Below the pieces are notes generated by a model. It saw only the letters and a list, made by a program, of their open reading frames with translations. It was not told where the DNA came from and searched no databases. DNA of 64,000 bases from JBAYJM01 sp964350585 (lineage in GTDB: Bacteria; Patescibacteriota; Patescibacteriia; 2-01-FULL-39-33): contig CAYGKC010000003.1 of assembly GCA_964350585.1 (NCBI GenBank), forward strand, positions 6,009 through 70,008. Direction: 5' to 3'. Below, one piece after another: positions 8,477 through 16,144 of this stretch; position 1 is the first letter of the stretch, and each line of letters begins with the position of its first letter. The position numbers were made by a program, and so were the translations under genes.

Positions 8477-8983
8477 CTACAATTTTAGCCAGCGCCTTAA
8501 CCGCTCAGATAATGGTTCAGCCTCTCTTTGTAAATCTTCTTTGAGAAATTTAAGCAAATACCTTCTAATATTTACTGCATCTTGTCCATCCAAAGGAACA
8601 ATTAATCTTCCTTTTAACGGATTTTTAAATTGCAGATACAAATTTTTAATTCCAAATTCTTCATAAACCACAAAGAAATGATCAAAATCCCTAAAATAAT
8701 AAAAACGACTTCCAATTTTAATTCCGTCTGTTGTTATTATGAATTTAACATCTTGAGGTTCTAGGTTATTATAAAGCAACACTACAAGATAAAATAAAAT
8801 TAAAAATAAAGCAAAAGGGATATTTTTATCAATTACACACCAAACTATTGCCACTCCCAAAATAATAAGTGAAGTAACATACCATGAAGTATTTTTATCA
8901 TACCGAAACATTTCTTTATAATCCCAACTAAAAATCACTTCCCTAATTTGACTCGGAATTTTATCTTTTTCATCACCTTCCAT
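8477..8983 (-). CDS. Small membrane protein with two N-terminal membrane segments, PH-like domain possible
   Basis: I do not recognise a named family with certainty. The 168-residue protein has a short cytoplasmic N-terminus with SWDYKEMFRYDK, two close hydrophobic segments (about 31-47 and 50-69) and a soluble C-terminal part rich in beta-strand patterns (VKFIITTDGIKIGSRFYYF, FFVVYEEFGIKNLYLQF), ending in basic helices. This resembles small bacterial PH-like membrane proteins. It lies between tRNA-Arg and the tRNA-Ser pair on the same strand, with short gaps, so it may be transcribed with the tRNAs. No catalytic motif is seen. The ORF is convincing by length and composition; function is unknown. 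Confidence 0.75.
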   Translation of the reverse strand: MEGDEKDKIPSQIREVIFSWDYKEMFRYDKNTSWYVTSLIILGVAIVWCVIDKNIPFALFLILFYLVVLLYNNLEPQDVKFIITTDGIKIGSRFYYFRDFDHFFVVYEEFGIKNLYLQFKNPLKGRLIVPLDGQDAVNIRRYLLKFLKEDLQREAEPLSERLRRWLKL

Positions 8984-9015
8984 TTTAATTTTATTAATTT
9001 AATAAAATTTATTTT

Positions 9016-9103
9016 CGGAGAGGGCGAGATTCGAACTCGCGGTTCCCTTTTGAGGAACTCCGGTTTTCAAGACCGGTCCATTCAACCACTCTGGCACCTC
9101 TCC
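9016..9103 (-). tRNA. tRNA-Ser (anticodon TGA)
   Basis: An 88-nt class II tRNA on the minus strand. Acceptor GGAGAGG pairs with CCTCTCC before discriminator G. The anticodon stem CCGGT/ACCGG encloses loop CTTGAAA, giving TGA for UCA and related serine codons. A long variable arm (GTTCC TCAAAA GGGAAC) and discriminator G73 fit tRNA-Ser. CCA is not encoded. Confidence 0.96.
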
Positions 9104-9118
9104 ATTTTATTCATTTTT

Positions 9119-9209
9119 CGGAGAGAGAGGGATTCGAACCCTCGGTACGCCAAAAAAGACGTACAACGGTTTAGCAAACCGTCGCTTTCAGCCACTCAGC
9201 CATCTCTCC
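9119..9209 (-). tRNA. tRNA-Ser (anticodon GCT)
   Basis: A 91-nt class II tRNA on the minus strand. Acceptor GGAGAGA pairs with TCTCTCC before discriminator G. The anticodon stem ACGGT/ACCGT encloses loop TTGCTAA, giving GCT for AGU/AGC. A long variable arm (GTACG TCTTTTTTGG CGTAC) is present. It is spaced 15 bases from the other tRNA-Ser and probably processed from the same transcript; the two are not recent duplicates, as their arms differ. Confidence 0.96.
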
Positions 9210-9253
9210 ATACTGTAATAACCACTATACTTTAACATAATTAAATGTTTTTT

Positions 9254-9988
9254 TCAACCCCCTCCCCTGGCTATCACAAATCCGCCGATATTATTAAATC
9301 CAGAAGATTTCAATACTTTTGCGCACTCCTGCATTGTTGATCCTGTTGTGTAAACATCGTCTACTAATAAAATGTTCCTATTTCTATTTATAAAGCTTAA
9401 AACCTCATCATTAATAACAAAATTATCTTTTAAATTAATTCTTCTTTCTTGCGCTTTTAATTTTGCCTGAGGTCGGCTATAAATTATTCTTCTTAGCAAT
9501 TTATCTTCTTTTACTCCTCCTATTAAGTTCACTATTCTATCCGCTATCAGATCTGCTTGATTAAATCCTCTCTCAAGTTTCCTTCTTCTATGTAATGGAA
9601 CGGGAACAATTATTGAATTATCATATTTATAATTCAGATTATTGAAATATTTTACAATCATTGCATCAAAAATTTGGACGTTTTCAACAATAAAATCATA
9701 TTTAATTGAAGAAATTATTTCCTTAACCAAATTGCCATAATCAGACAAGATCAAAAGGTAATTTAAATTGGATTCTCCACAACAATTTCCGCAAACCAAT
9801 CCACCGAAATTACTTTTTCTGCAAATAGGACATTCGAATCCGCTTTTGATTAATATTTTTTTATTGCAATTTTCACACAAATATTTACCTAACAAACCGC
9901 AACCAAAACATTTTTTGGGAAAGATTAAATCAATAATTTTTTCCTTTGTTTTTGTAAAGTTAAAATTACTGTAACCACTGTGCATCAT
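9254..9988 (-). CDS. comF: ComF-family phosphoribosyltransferase-like protein
   Basis: ComF proteins are needed for DNA uptake in competent bacteria and carry a type I phosphoribosyltransferase fold. The 244-residue product has an N-terminal double zinc ribbon (CFGCG, CENC, CPIC, CGNC, about residues 27-70). The C-terminal PRT domain contains VPVPLHRRR, ERGFNQADLIA and the PRPP-binding loop ILLVDDVYTTGST near residue 215. The start at 9988 (or the adjacent ATG 9985) overlaps the end of the preceding gene by about 20 bases, so it is translationally coupled to the last gene of the type IV secretion operon. The location supports a link between DNA transfer machinery and competence. It is complete and normal in length. 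Confidence 0.93.
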   Translation of the reverse strand: MMHSGYSNFNFTKTKEKIIDLIFPKKCFGCGLLGKYLCENCNKKILIKSGFECPICRKSNFGGLVCGNCCGESNLNYLLILSDYGNLVKEIISSIKYDFIVENVQIFDAMIVKYFNNLNYKYDNSIIVPVPLHRRRKLERGFNQADLIADRIVNLIGGVKEDKLLRRIIYSRPQAKLKAQERRINLKDNFVINDEVLSFINRNRNILLVDDVYTTGSTMQECAKVLKSSGFNNIGGFVIARGGG

Positions 9989-10544
9989 CTATTTTCCACT
10001 CAGCTCCAATTTTAATGAATTTTAGCTTAATTTTCCAATAGGAAACATTGGCATCTTTTCCTGAACCCAAATAAGTAAGCCTTTGAGTTCCAACCGTAAC
10101 AGATGCCTGAGTATCGGAAGTCTCATCCAATGAAAAACTTAATGCCTTTGTCGTAAATCCTTGAAACATTTGCGCCTCAGTATTTACATTTTCAAATGTA
10201 CCTTCCTTTTTTCCCTCTATTTCCTTTGCCATTTTTTCTGTTACCATTGGCATTATATCGTCCAAATTCTTAAAATCAGCATCAGAAGAATAACTGCCAT
10301 ATCTTTCAGTAAAAGACATTGCTAATTGTTTTAACCCCAAAGGGTATGAACTTTCTTCCTTAACTCTTTCTGGACTTGATACCGGGAGATTTAATTCACT
10401 TTGGAATTCTATTCCCGTTTCAGTACCTTTATCCACCGGTCCCACCTGCTTCTTTGGCCAAAACAAAATAACTAAAATTAAAATTATAAGAATTACTATT
10501 GCCAGAATGAGGGAAATAATAAATATTTTTTTCTTATTTTCCAT
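9966..10544 (-). CDS. Single-pass membrane protein of the type IV secretion operon
   Basis: The 192-residue product has a basic N-terminus, one membrane segment (about residues 7-29) and an outward domain of about 150 residues. The pattern of helix (YPLGLKQLAMSFTERYGSYS) followed by beta-strands ending in WKIKLKFIKIGAEWKIDDAQW resembles the NTF2-like soluble domain found in VirB8-type or Tim44-like proteins. I can only infer this from secondary-structure pattern and position. It sits directly after virB4 (8-base gap) and overlaps comF by 23 bases. VirB8 is otherwise not obvious in the cluster, so this protein is a fair candidate for that assembly-factor role. Function unproven. Confidence 0.7.
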   Translation of the reverse strand: MENKKKIFIISLILAIVILIILILVILFWPKKQVGPVDKGTETGIEFQSELNLPVSSPERVKEESSYPLGLKQLAMSFTERYGSYSSDADFKNLDDIMPMVTEKMAKEIEGKKEGTFENVNTEAQMFQGFTTKALSFSLDETSDTQASVTVGTQRLTYLGSGKDANVSYWKIKLKFIKIGAEWKIDDAQWLQ

Positions 10545-10552
10545 ATTATTTT

Positions 10553-12469
10553 TTATGAATTTGCAATATCAGTGTTTCCTGCTGCCAAAGCATCCTCGAA
10601 TTCTTTTTTAGCAGCTTCCAATTCCAATAATTGCCTTGGATCCGATGTAATTAATTGATCTTCTGAATATGAAGCAATTATTTTTATAGCAGCATGTTTA
10701 GCTCCGGCAAAAAATATACCTTCCCCGACTCCGCTTTCAAGAAGCAAATATTTTTCACCTTCAGTCAACATAAAAGTTTTCTGAATCAAATTAACAGCTG
10801 CGGGAGTTTGCTTCATTAACAACTGCATTGAAGAGTTGTTAATAATTGCTTGCCCGTATGGTGATGTTAAAAAATCATTTACATCCTGAGTTATTGTAGT
10901 AATTCCAAGGTAGTATTTTCTGCACCTTTTAACCATAGCATAAATAAATTTAGCGCTATCCTCTCTTTGCATCAGCCACCAAGCCTCATCTACTATCAAA
11001 ATTCTTTTTTTCATCTGACTTCTTACCACATTCCAAATATAGTTTACGATAGTATAAATTGAAATAGGCTTAAGTTCATCTTCCAAATCTCTGACACTAA
11101 AAACAACAAGCTGATTGCTCATTTCTACGTTTGTAGGATTATTCAAAAGACCTGAAAAAGTTCCCTCAGTGTATTTTTTTAATCTTAAAGCTATATTCTC
11201 TGCGCCTTCCATTCCTTCTAAAATATCCTGCAAATCCTGGAGAATCGGCGGTTCAATATTTGTCAAATTCGCTGTAGCTGTTATATCTTTTTTAGCATAT
11301 GTTTCAAGAAGAGCTCTGTCAATTATTGAATCTTCCTCATATGTAACATCGCCAATCATTAGTCTTATAAGTCCTTTTACAGTAATAACGGCGCTTCTGA
11401 TAATATCTTCCGGATGAGCATCTTCTCCCACTGCGCGAGGCAAATCGAATGGATTTATTTTGCTTTCGGAATTTAAGGAAATATCAATGTAAGTCCCTCC
11501 AACGGCATCGCATAAATGCTTGTATTCCCTTTCCGGGTCAATAATTATCACTTCAACTCCAAGCATTAAACTTCTTAAAACTTCAAGCTTAACTGCATAA
11601 GATTTTCCAGCTCCGGAAGTAGCAAATACAACTGCATTTGCATTTTGAAGTGAAAACCTATCAAAAAGTATTAGGCTATTATTATGCCTGTTAATTCCAT
11701 ATAAAATTCCATTATCTGAAGTTAGATCAGAAGACACAAAAGGAAAAGAGCTGGCTGCAGGTGATGTGTTCATATTCACCAACGTAGCAAGTTCATCAAA
11801 AGCTAGAGGCATAGTTGAATTAAAGCCTTGCTCAGCTTGATAAAAGACTCTTCTGGAATAAACCAAATGCGACCCGAAAAAATTTTCCACTTCTTCGGAA
11901 ATTTGATTTAATTCCTCAAGTGACTTTGCATAAAGTGTTACATAAAGGCCTGTCTGAAAAAAGTGTTCAATCCCCTGTGTCAAGTCATCTCTTAATTTTT
12001 CCATATCACGTAACTGCGTCTCAGCCAAAGGATCTCTTGGCGCGCCTTTTTCCGCAGAACTGATAAGTCCAGATTCTACATTTCCTACTTTCTTTTTTAA
12101 CTGTTTTAAAATAACGGCAGTTTTAACCGGATAAAAATAAAACGACATATCCGCAACAATATCCATATTAATAATAGGAGCGAACCATCCCACACTGATG
12201 TACCTTGGGTACTGCACCACAAAAATAGTTCTTACATATAACTCTCCCAACCTAATATGGTTAGCTGTAACCTCCAAAGCTGCAGGAGCAATTAGATCCC
12301 TGATACTTACAACACCTTGTCTGTATATCCTTTCTTCTTCCAAAACTTCTTTGGCAGTGTCTATATGGTCCTTTTCAATTTGCTTCACTTGTGCCGGAGC
12401 ATACTTAACTTGCGCACCCAATTCAGGGGGCGTTTCTGTCTGCTTTTTTAAGTCATTTGGAGTAAACAT
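10553..12469 (-). CDS. virB4: VirB4-family type IV secretion ATPase
   Basis: VirB4 ATPases power pilus assembly and substrate transfer from the inner membrane. The 638-residue product has an N-terminal VirB4/TrbE-type domain (about 60-220) and a C-terminal ATPase with Walker A ATSGAGKSYAVK, DPEREY, and Walker B RILIVDEAWWLMQ, followed by the TTITQDV motif. I choose ATG 12467-12469 over the longer frame at 12484. The sequence GAAGGA lies 7 bases upstream of it, and the start then follows the previous stop by one base, with the ribosome-binding site inside the end of the previous gene. The N-terminal part seems short and is probably complemented by the TraC-like protein encoded just upstream. 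Confidence 0.95.
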   Translation of the reverse strand: MFTPNDLKKQTETPPELGAQVKYAPAQVKQIEKDHIDTAKEVLEEERIYRQGVVSIRDLIAPAALEVTANHIRLGELYVRTIFVVQYPRYISVGWFAPIINMDIVADMSFYFYPVKTAVILKQLKKKVGNVESGLISSAEKGAPRDPLAETQLRDMEKLRDDLTQGIEHFFQTGLYVTLYAKSLEELNQISEEVENFFGSHLVYSRRVFYQAEQGFNSTMPLAFDELATLVNMNTSPAASSFPFVSSDLTSDNGILYGINRHNNSLILFDRFSLQNANAVVFATSGAGKSYAVKLEVLRSLMLGVEVIIIDPEREYKHLCDAVGGTYIDISLNSESKINPFDLPRAVGEDAHPEDIIRSAVITVKGLIRLMIGDVTYEEDSIIDRALLETYAKKDITATANLTNIEPPILQDLQDILEGMEGAENIALRLKKYTEGTFSGLLNNPTNVEMSNQLVVFSVRDLEDELKPISIYTIVNYIWNVVRSQMKKRILIVDEAWWLMQREDSAKFIYAMVKRCRKYYLGITTITQDVNDFLTSPYGQAIINNSSMQLLMKQTPAAVNLIQKTFMLTEGEKYLLLESGVGEGIFFAGAKHAAIKIIASYSEDQLITSDPRQLLELEAAKKEFEDALAAGNTDIANS

Positions 12470-12470
12470 A

Positions 12471-13148
12471 TTAGAATCCTTCAAAATTTAATTTATTTAA
12501 GTCAGCTAATTTCTCATTCCTTGAGGTAACGGGATTATAAGTTGTATAAAACAATTCAATAAGCGACTGCGTATCTAAAACGGTAGCTCTTAGTCCCATT
12601 CCTGAAAGTCCCATTAATATTTTATCCAACAATGTAAACAGTCCTTTCTTTCTTTCTAAAAATTGTTTCTGATTTAATTTGATTAGGCTTGTAGGGGATG
12701 CGACATCTCCCAACCTTTTCCAAAAACTCATTGATCTGCTAGTTGCAGGATCATACGGCACAACGATAAAAAACTTTTTTGTCATTATGTTTCCCATCTC
12801 CACCAATTCAGAAATATACTGCTTATACTCAGCAATTTGGAGCTTTAACAGGTCGTTTGTTTGCTTTTTCTCCTTCTCCGCAATATTTTTTAAATAGCCG
12901 TCTAGGTCTAATTTTCTGGATTGGATAAGTATCTGAAGCGGGCTGTCTAATAAGTTTAAAAATTGGACATAACCTGCTATAATTGCGTTTTGCTCATCTT
13001 CAGATTTTAAAGAAAAATTAATACTAGAGACAAGTAAAACCGCTCTCATAGTGCCGTCTTTTAAAACAACAGTATCATTCCTTATTTCAGCGATATGTAA
13101 CCTGCTTTGCGTTGACGGTGTAGTCTGATTAGCTTTTGGATCTGCCAT
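12471..13148 (-). CDS. TraC-like protein, separate partner of VirB4
   Basis: The 225-residue product has a soluble domain beginning with RLHIAEIRNDTVVLKDGTMRAV and continuing with a beta-alpha pattern (LQILIQSRKLDLDGYLKN, KKFFIVVPYDP). This pattern is seen in the N-terminal domain of VirB4/TraC ATPases. No Walker motifs are present. It lies between prgI (4-base gap) and virB4 (1-base gap) and its last codons contain the virB4 ribosome-binding site, so the two proteins are likely made in step and act together at the inner membrane. The order PrgI, TraC-like, VirB4 is usual in Patescibacteria and many Gram-positive transfer loci (from general knowledge of the families). Confidence 0.8.
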   Translation of the reverse strand: MADPKANQTTPSTQSRLHIAEIRNDTVVLKDGTMRAVLLVSSINFSLKSEDEQNAIIAGYVQFLNLLDSPLQILIQSRKLDLDGYLKNIAEKEKKQTNDLLKLQIAEYKQYISELVEMGNIMTKKFFIVVPYDPATSRSMSFWKRLGDVASPTSLIKLNQKQFLERKKGLFTLLDKILMGLSGMGLRATVLDTQSLIELFYTTYNPVTSRNEKLADLNKLNFEGF

Positions 13149-13152
13149 ATTT

Positions 13153-13584
13153 TTATTCTTCTCCCATATAAACGCCCCCCGTATCCACTATTAGAGACAA
13201 TTCTGATAGTTTGGAGGCTGATACTGACTTTTTAGATTTTATTCTTAAGGGCACATACTGATCTGTCGGATTTTTTAGTGCAGCTTTTATTTCATTAATA
13301 GATAATTTTTTGCGCCACACCTTTAGCTTTGGGTTTTTTAGCGTAGCAATAAGGTTTAAAAGAAAAAGATGGAAAACTTGTCCATTAATTTTAGCAAAAG
13401 CAAAAAGGCAAGTTATGCCAAAAACCAAAAGACCCGACAAAACAAAAAGCGAGAAATCAAAAATTTTATAAAAAATAAATATTATGCCTAGACCAATAAG
13501 CAATTCTATGAACTGCCTGATGGTTATCGGGCCCATAATCTTATCTTCAACGTCCAAAAATTGAGGAACTGTTACTTGTTGCAT
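13153..13584 (-). CDS. PrgI-family membrane protein
   Basis: The 143-residue protein starts with the PrgI-family pattern VPQFLDVEDKIMGPITIRQF, followed by two membrane segments (about residues 29-45 and 47-67) and a soluble tail. PrgI proteins (VirB3-like position) are inner-membrane components of type IV secretion in Gram-positive and CPR bacteria, found next to VirB4. Here it lies 4 bases upstream of the TraC-like gene and 2 bases after the preceding gene. The C-terminal tail (VSASKLSELSLIVDTGGVYMGEE) is longer than the core family needs. Complete. Confidence 0.9.
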   Translation of the reverse strand: MQQVTVPQFLDVEDKIMGPITIRQFIELLIGLGIIFIFYKIFDFSLFVLSGLLVFGITCLFAFAKINGQVFHLFLLNLIATLKNPKLKVWRKKLSINEIKAALKNPTDQYVPLRIKSKKSVSASKLSELSLIVDTGGVYMGEE

Positions 13585-13586
13585 TT

Positions 13587-15170
13587 TTAATGCCTTAATT
13601 GATTATTTAATTTCATAACCGCATCGAATTCTTCAATACTTAACGTAGGTTTACCGCTCACCAGTCTCTCCTTGATTACTTCATTTATATTTCTATTTTC
13701 TTCCATAGCCATTAATCCCAAAAGCCTGTAAAACCTGTTAATTTCATTTTTAAACCAAGCATTTACACCTTCCATTTTCCTTTCATAAGACTCATCTTCC
13801 AAAAGCTGTACTTTTTTGGTTATTTCTGAAGTAGCTTTATCAGGAGTTTCGGCCAATCTTCTAAATTCAATAAGAGTCATTTGGCTTAATTCTTCGATTG
13901 GGCCGGTAAGTTTTTTGGCTATCCTTACGCCATCAAGCAAGGGCCTTCTAGTATTCTGAGCTTCTATTATCCTTGGAGGAATTTTTTGCGTTGTCGGATA
14001 ATGTACCGGAGAAGCTTGAGGCAAAATTTCTTCCTTCACTTCTTTTTTTTCTGTCTTTTCTATTTTGGGATCATTATCAGTTTTTAGCTCAGCTTCTTTT
14101 ATAATTTTATCAATTTCCTCTTGCGGTTTATTTATTTTTTCAAAATTTTCTTTCGGTTTAACTGCAACTTCTTCTTTTATACTATCCATTTTAATTACCG
14201 GCAGCCCGTCTTCTTCCTCTATTTTCATTGGCGGAGCATAAAAAACCTTCTTACTCAAAGCCTTTTGGCTGGACTTGGGAGCCTCAACAACAGCAGTTTC
14301 TTTAGGTTGTTCAACAACAGTAAAAGAAGTTGGCTCACCTTTTTTTTCATCTTGAATCTTTTGCGCCAATGTTATTTTCTGCGGTTCTTTAACAACCTGT
14401 TGCGGTTTATTATTAGAAGGAGAAAGAATGGCCTTAGGCAGAACAGTTTTAGTAACAAGAGGAGTTACTTTAATTTCAGTTTTAACAAAGTTGCCTTTCT
14501 CATTCTGTTTATTCTTAACTATCCCTATCAAAGAATTGGCAGAATTTGAATCCAACTCCATTCCTCCGATTTTTCTGCTTTTGGTAAGCGCATCCAATGT
14601 CTCTATCTCATCGCGAACATCCCTTAAATTCAAAATTATTATATTTTTAAGGCGCTTTGCCAACACATCATCACCTTGATAAGCAAACTCTTTAATTATT
14701 ATATCAGATAAAGCGTCATAATTATAATCTTCACTCGGTTTTACTGAATTATTTTTAATTTTTGCAATTTCTTGCTCGTCTTCAGCATCAAAAGACAAAT
14801 TTCTTGCAATATTTTTTTGCGGATCAGAAATAAAATTAGTCAGATTTTGAGTTTCGGCTTCTATAACCACATTTTGATCATCAGCCTTTTCTGATTTACT
14901 TAAAGATAATTCCGGCATCTGGCCTAATAAAAAATCAAATTTATCAACTATTTCCTTAACCGCTAGCCCGCCAAAACCCAACTTATTTTGTAAAAATAAA
15001 GGAAGGTCTTTTTTTGCTATAAATCCAAAAGCATATTCCAGAAAAACGCTTGCCGCTTTAATCCTGTATTTTTTATCCAAATCGTTAAAAACAGATATAA
15101 AATCAGGCGAAGACATTTTTTGCTTCGCTGACATTGGCAACTGAGATAACTTATCTAATATTGAATCCAT
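13587..15170 (-). CDS. Large hydrophilic protein of the secretion operon, unknown function
   Basis: I do not recognise this protein. From ATG 15170 it has 527 residues; a TTG at 15194 adds eight. It has three parts: an N-terminal helical domain (about 1-90), a second helical stretch around 140-190 (DYNYDALSDIIIKEFAYQG), and a long charged, Pro/Lys/Glu-rich region (about 215-400) that is probably disordered. It ends with a helical C-terminal domain (about 420-527, PIEELSQMTLIEFRRLAE ...). No membrane segment or enzyme motif is seen, so it should be cytoplasmic. It lies two bases before prgI, inside the secretion operon, and may be a scaffold or substrate-recruiting factor; that is inference from position only. 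Confidence 0.7.
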   Translation of the reverse strand: MDSILDKLSQLPMSAKQKMSSPDFISVFNDLDKKYRIKAASVFLEYAFGFIAKKDLPLFLQNKLGFGGLAVKEIVDKFDFLLGQMPELSLSKSEKADDQNVVIEAETQNLTNFISDPQKNIARNLSFDAEDEQEIAKIKNNSVKPSEDYNYDALSDIIIKEFAYQGDDVLAKRLKNIIILNLRDVRDEIETLDALTKSRKIGGMELDSNSANSLIGIVKNKQNEKGNFVKTEIKVTPLVTKTVLPKAILSPSNNKPQQVVKEPQKITLAQKIQDEKKGEPTSFTVVEQPKETAVVEAPKSSQKALSKKVFYAPPMKIEEEDGLPVIKMDSIKEEVAVKPKENFEKINKPQEEIDKIIKEAELKTDNDPKIEKTEKKEVKEEILPQASPVHYPTTQKIPPRIIEAQNTRRPLLDGVRIAKKLTGPIEELSQMTLIEFRRLAETPDKATSEITKKVQLLEDESYERKMEGVNAWFKNEINRFYRLLGLMAMEENRNINEVIKERLVSGKPTLSIEEFDAVMKLNNQLRH

Positions 15171-15208
15171 TAAATATGGTTTTAAAATCTTCAAAAATAT
15201 TTACCAAG

Positions 15209-16135
15209 TTAAGACGCTAATAATTTATCCCATTCCTGATCACTCATTCCATATTCCTGCTTTGCTATCATTTTCTCAATCTCAGTCATATCTTTTATTT
15301 GCTCTTTGGATAAATGATTTTTCTTGGTGTTTACAGTTTCCTTAGGAGCTACATAATTATTCTTTCTTTTTATCTCGCCTCTTGGGATAATTTCCCACTT
15401 GTCTTCCGCCAAGTCTATCAACTGATCAGGGTAGTTTTTCAAATTAGTGTAAATATTTAGAATATCAAACAATTTTATCTTCTCTGCCTCTGAAATATTT
15501 CTACAGTTATTACCGTTTGCAATATAATCACTTAATTCAATAGTGGACAATACTCCTGTGCCTTTTTTTTCAATAAAATCTTTAAGCCAATTGGCAATCG
15601 TTGGAGCTGATTGCTTGTTTTCTAAAATTATATTTTTTTGCGTCAATTGTTCTTCATTTTGAAAAAGAAGCCTTATTAATTCGCTTTTAAAATTAATATC
15701 TTTCCTAAGGATATTAAAAATCCTTAAGTTAACAGCGTTTCTTATAATAAAATTTTCAGCCAATTCTTCCAGAACACCGCCCGCAAAAATCCTTCTAAGC
15801 ATATCCTTTTCATCATTTACCGCCATATTTTTATTAGGATCAGCATTTAGGAAACTAATTCTTTTTTCAAGTGGCTTTACAACTTCTGCAAAAAATTCTT
15901 TTTCACAAGGTATAGCTTTTTCTTTATCCAAACCCTTTTCCTGAATAAGATAAGACAAAAAATCTTCATAAGATAACCCGCCAACGACTAACAACAATAA
16001 TGGAGCGTTCAAATCTACGCCGTATTTTTGGGATAATTTTGATATAGCGGAAATATTTCTTTCACTGTTAACAATAAACACCACTTCCGGATGCATTTGT
16101 CCAAATTTCCTTAATGCTTCTTCTAAAGTAATCAT
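15209..16135 (-). CDS. Cytoplasmic protein of the secretion operon, unknown function
   Basis: The 308-residue product is mainly helical and soluble, without signal peptide or enzyme motif that I can name. The N-terminus (EALRKFGQMHPEVVFIVNSE) and a central FLSYLIQEKGLDKEKAIPCE stretch are distinct; the C-terminus is basic and ends with EKMIAKQEYGMSDQEWDKLL. It sits between the VirB6-like gene (9-base gap) and the 527-residue protein (38-base gap). The middle of the protein is strongly alpha-helical with many Asn and Lys, in line with the base composition of the region. A cytoplasmic accessory role in type IV secretion is possible but unproven. Confidence 0.7.
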   Translation of the reverse strand: MITLEEALRKFGQMHPEVVFIVNSERNISAISKLSQKYGVDLNAPLLLLVVGGLSYEDFLSYLIQEKGLDKEKAIPCEKEFFAEVVKPLEKRISFLNADPNKNMAVNDEKDMLRRIFAGGVLEELAENFIIRNAVNLRIFNILRKDINFKSELIRLLFQNEEQLTQKNIILENKQSAPTIANWLKDFIEKKGTGVLSTIELSDYIANGNNCRNISEAEKIKLFDILNIYTNLKNYPDQLIDLAEDKWEIIPRGEIKRKNNYVAPKETVNTKKNHLSKEQIKDMTEIEKMIAKQEYGMSDQEWDKLLAS

Positions 16136-16144
16136 AATTAATCT

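Noticed and set aside
8948..9235. 95-codon plus-strand frame across the tRNA-Ser genes
   Set aside because: It is the known kind of false frame made by antisense reading of tRNA genes (GEIRTRG / RERDSNPR patterns). The minus strand holds two clear tRNA-Ser cloverleafs.
14121..14549. 142-codon plus-strand frame opposite the 527-residue gene
   Set aside because: Phe/Asn/Arg-rich shadow of a Lys/Glu-rich coding strand; no start signal and no family-like pattern.
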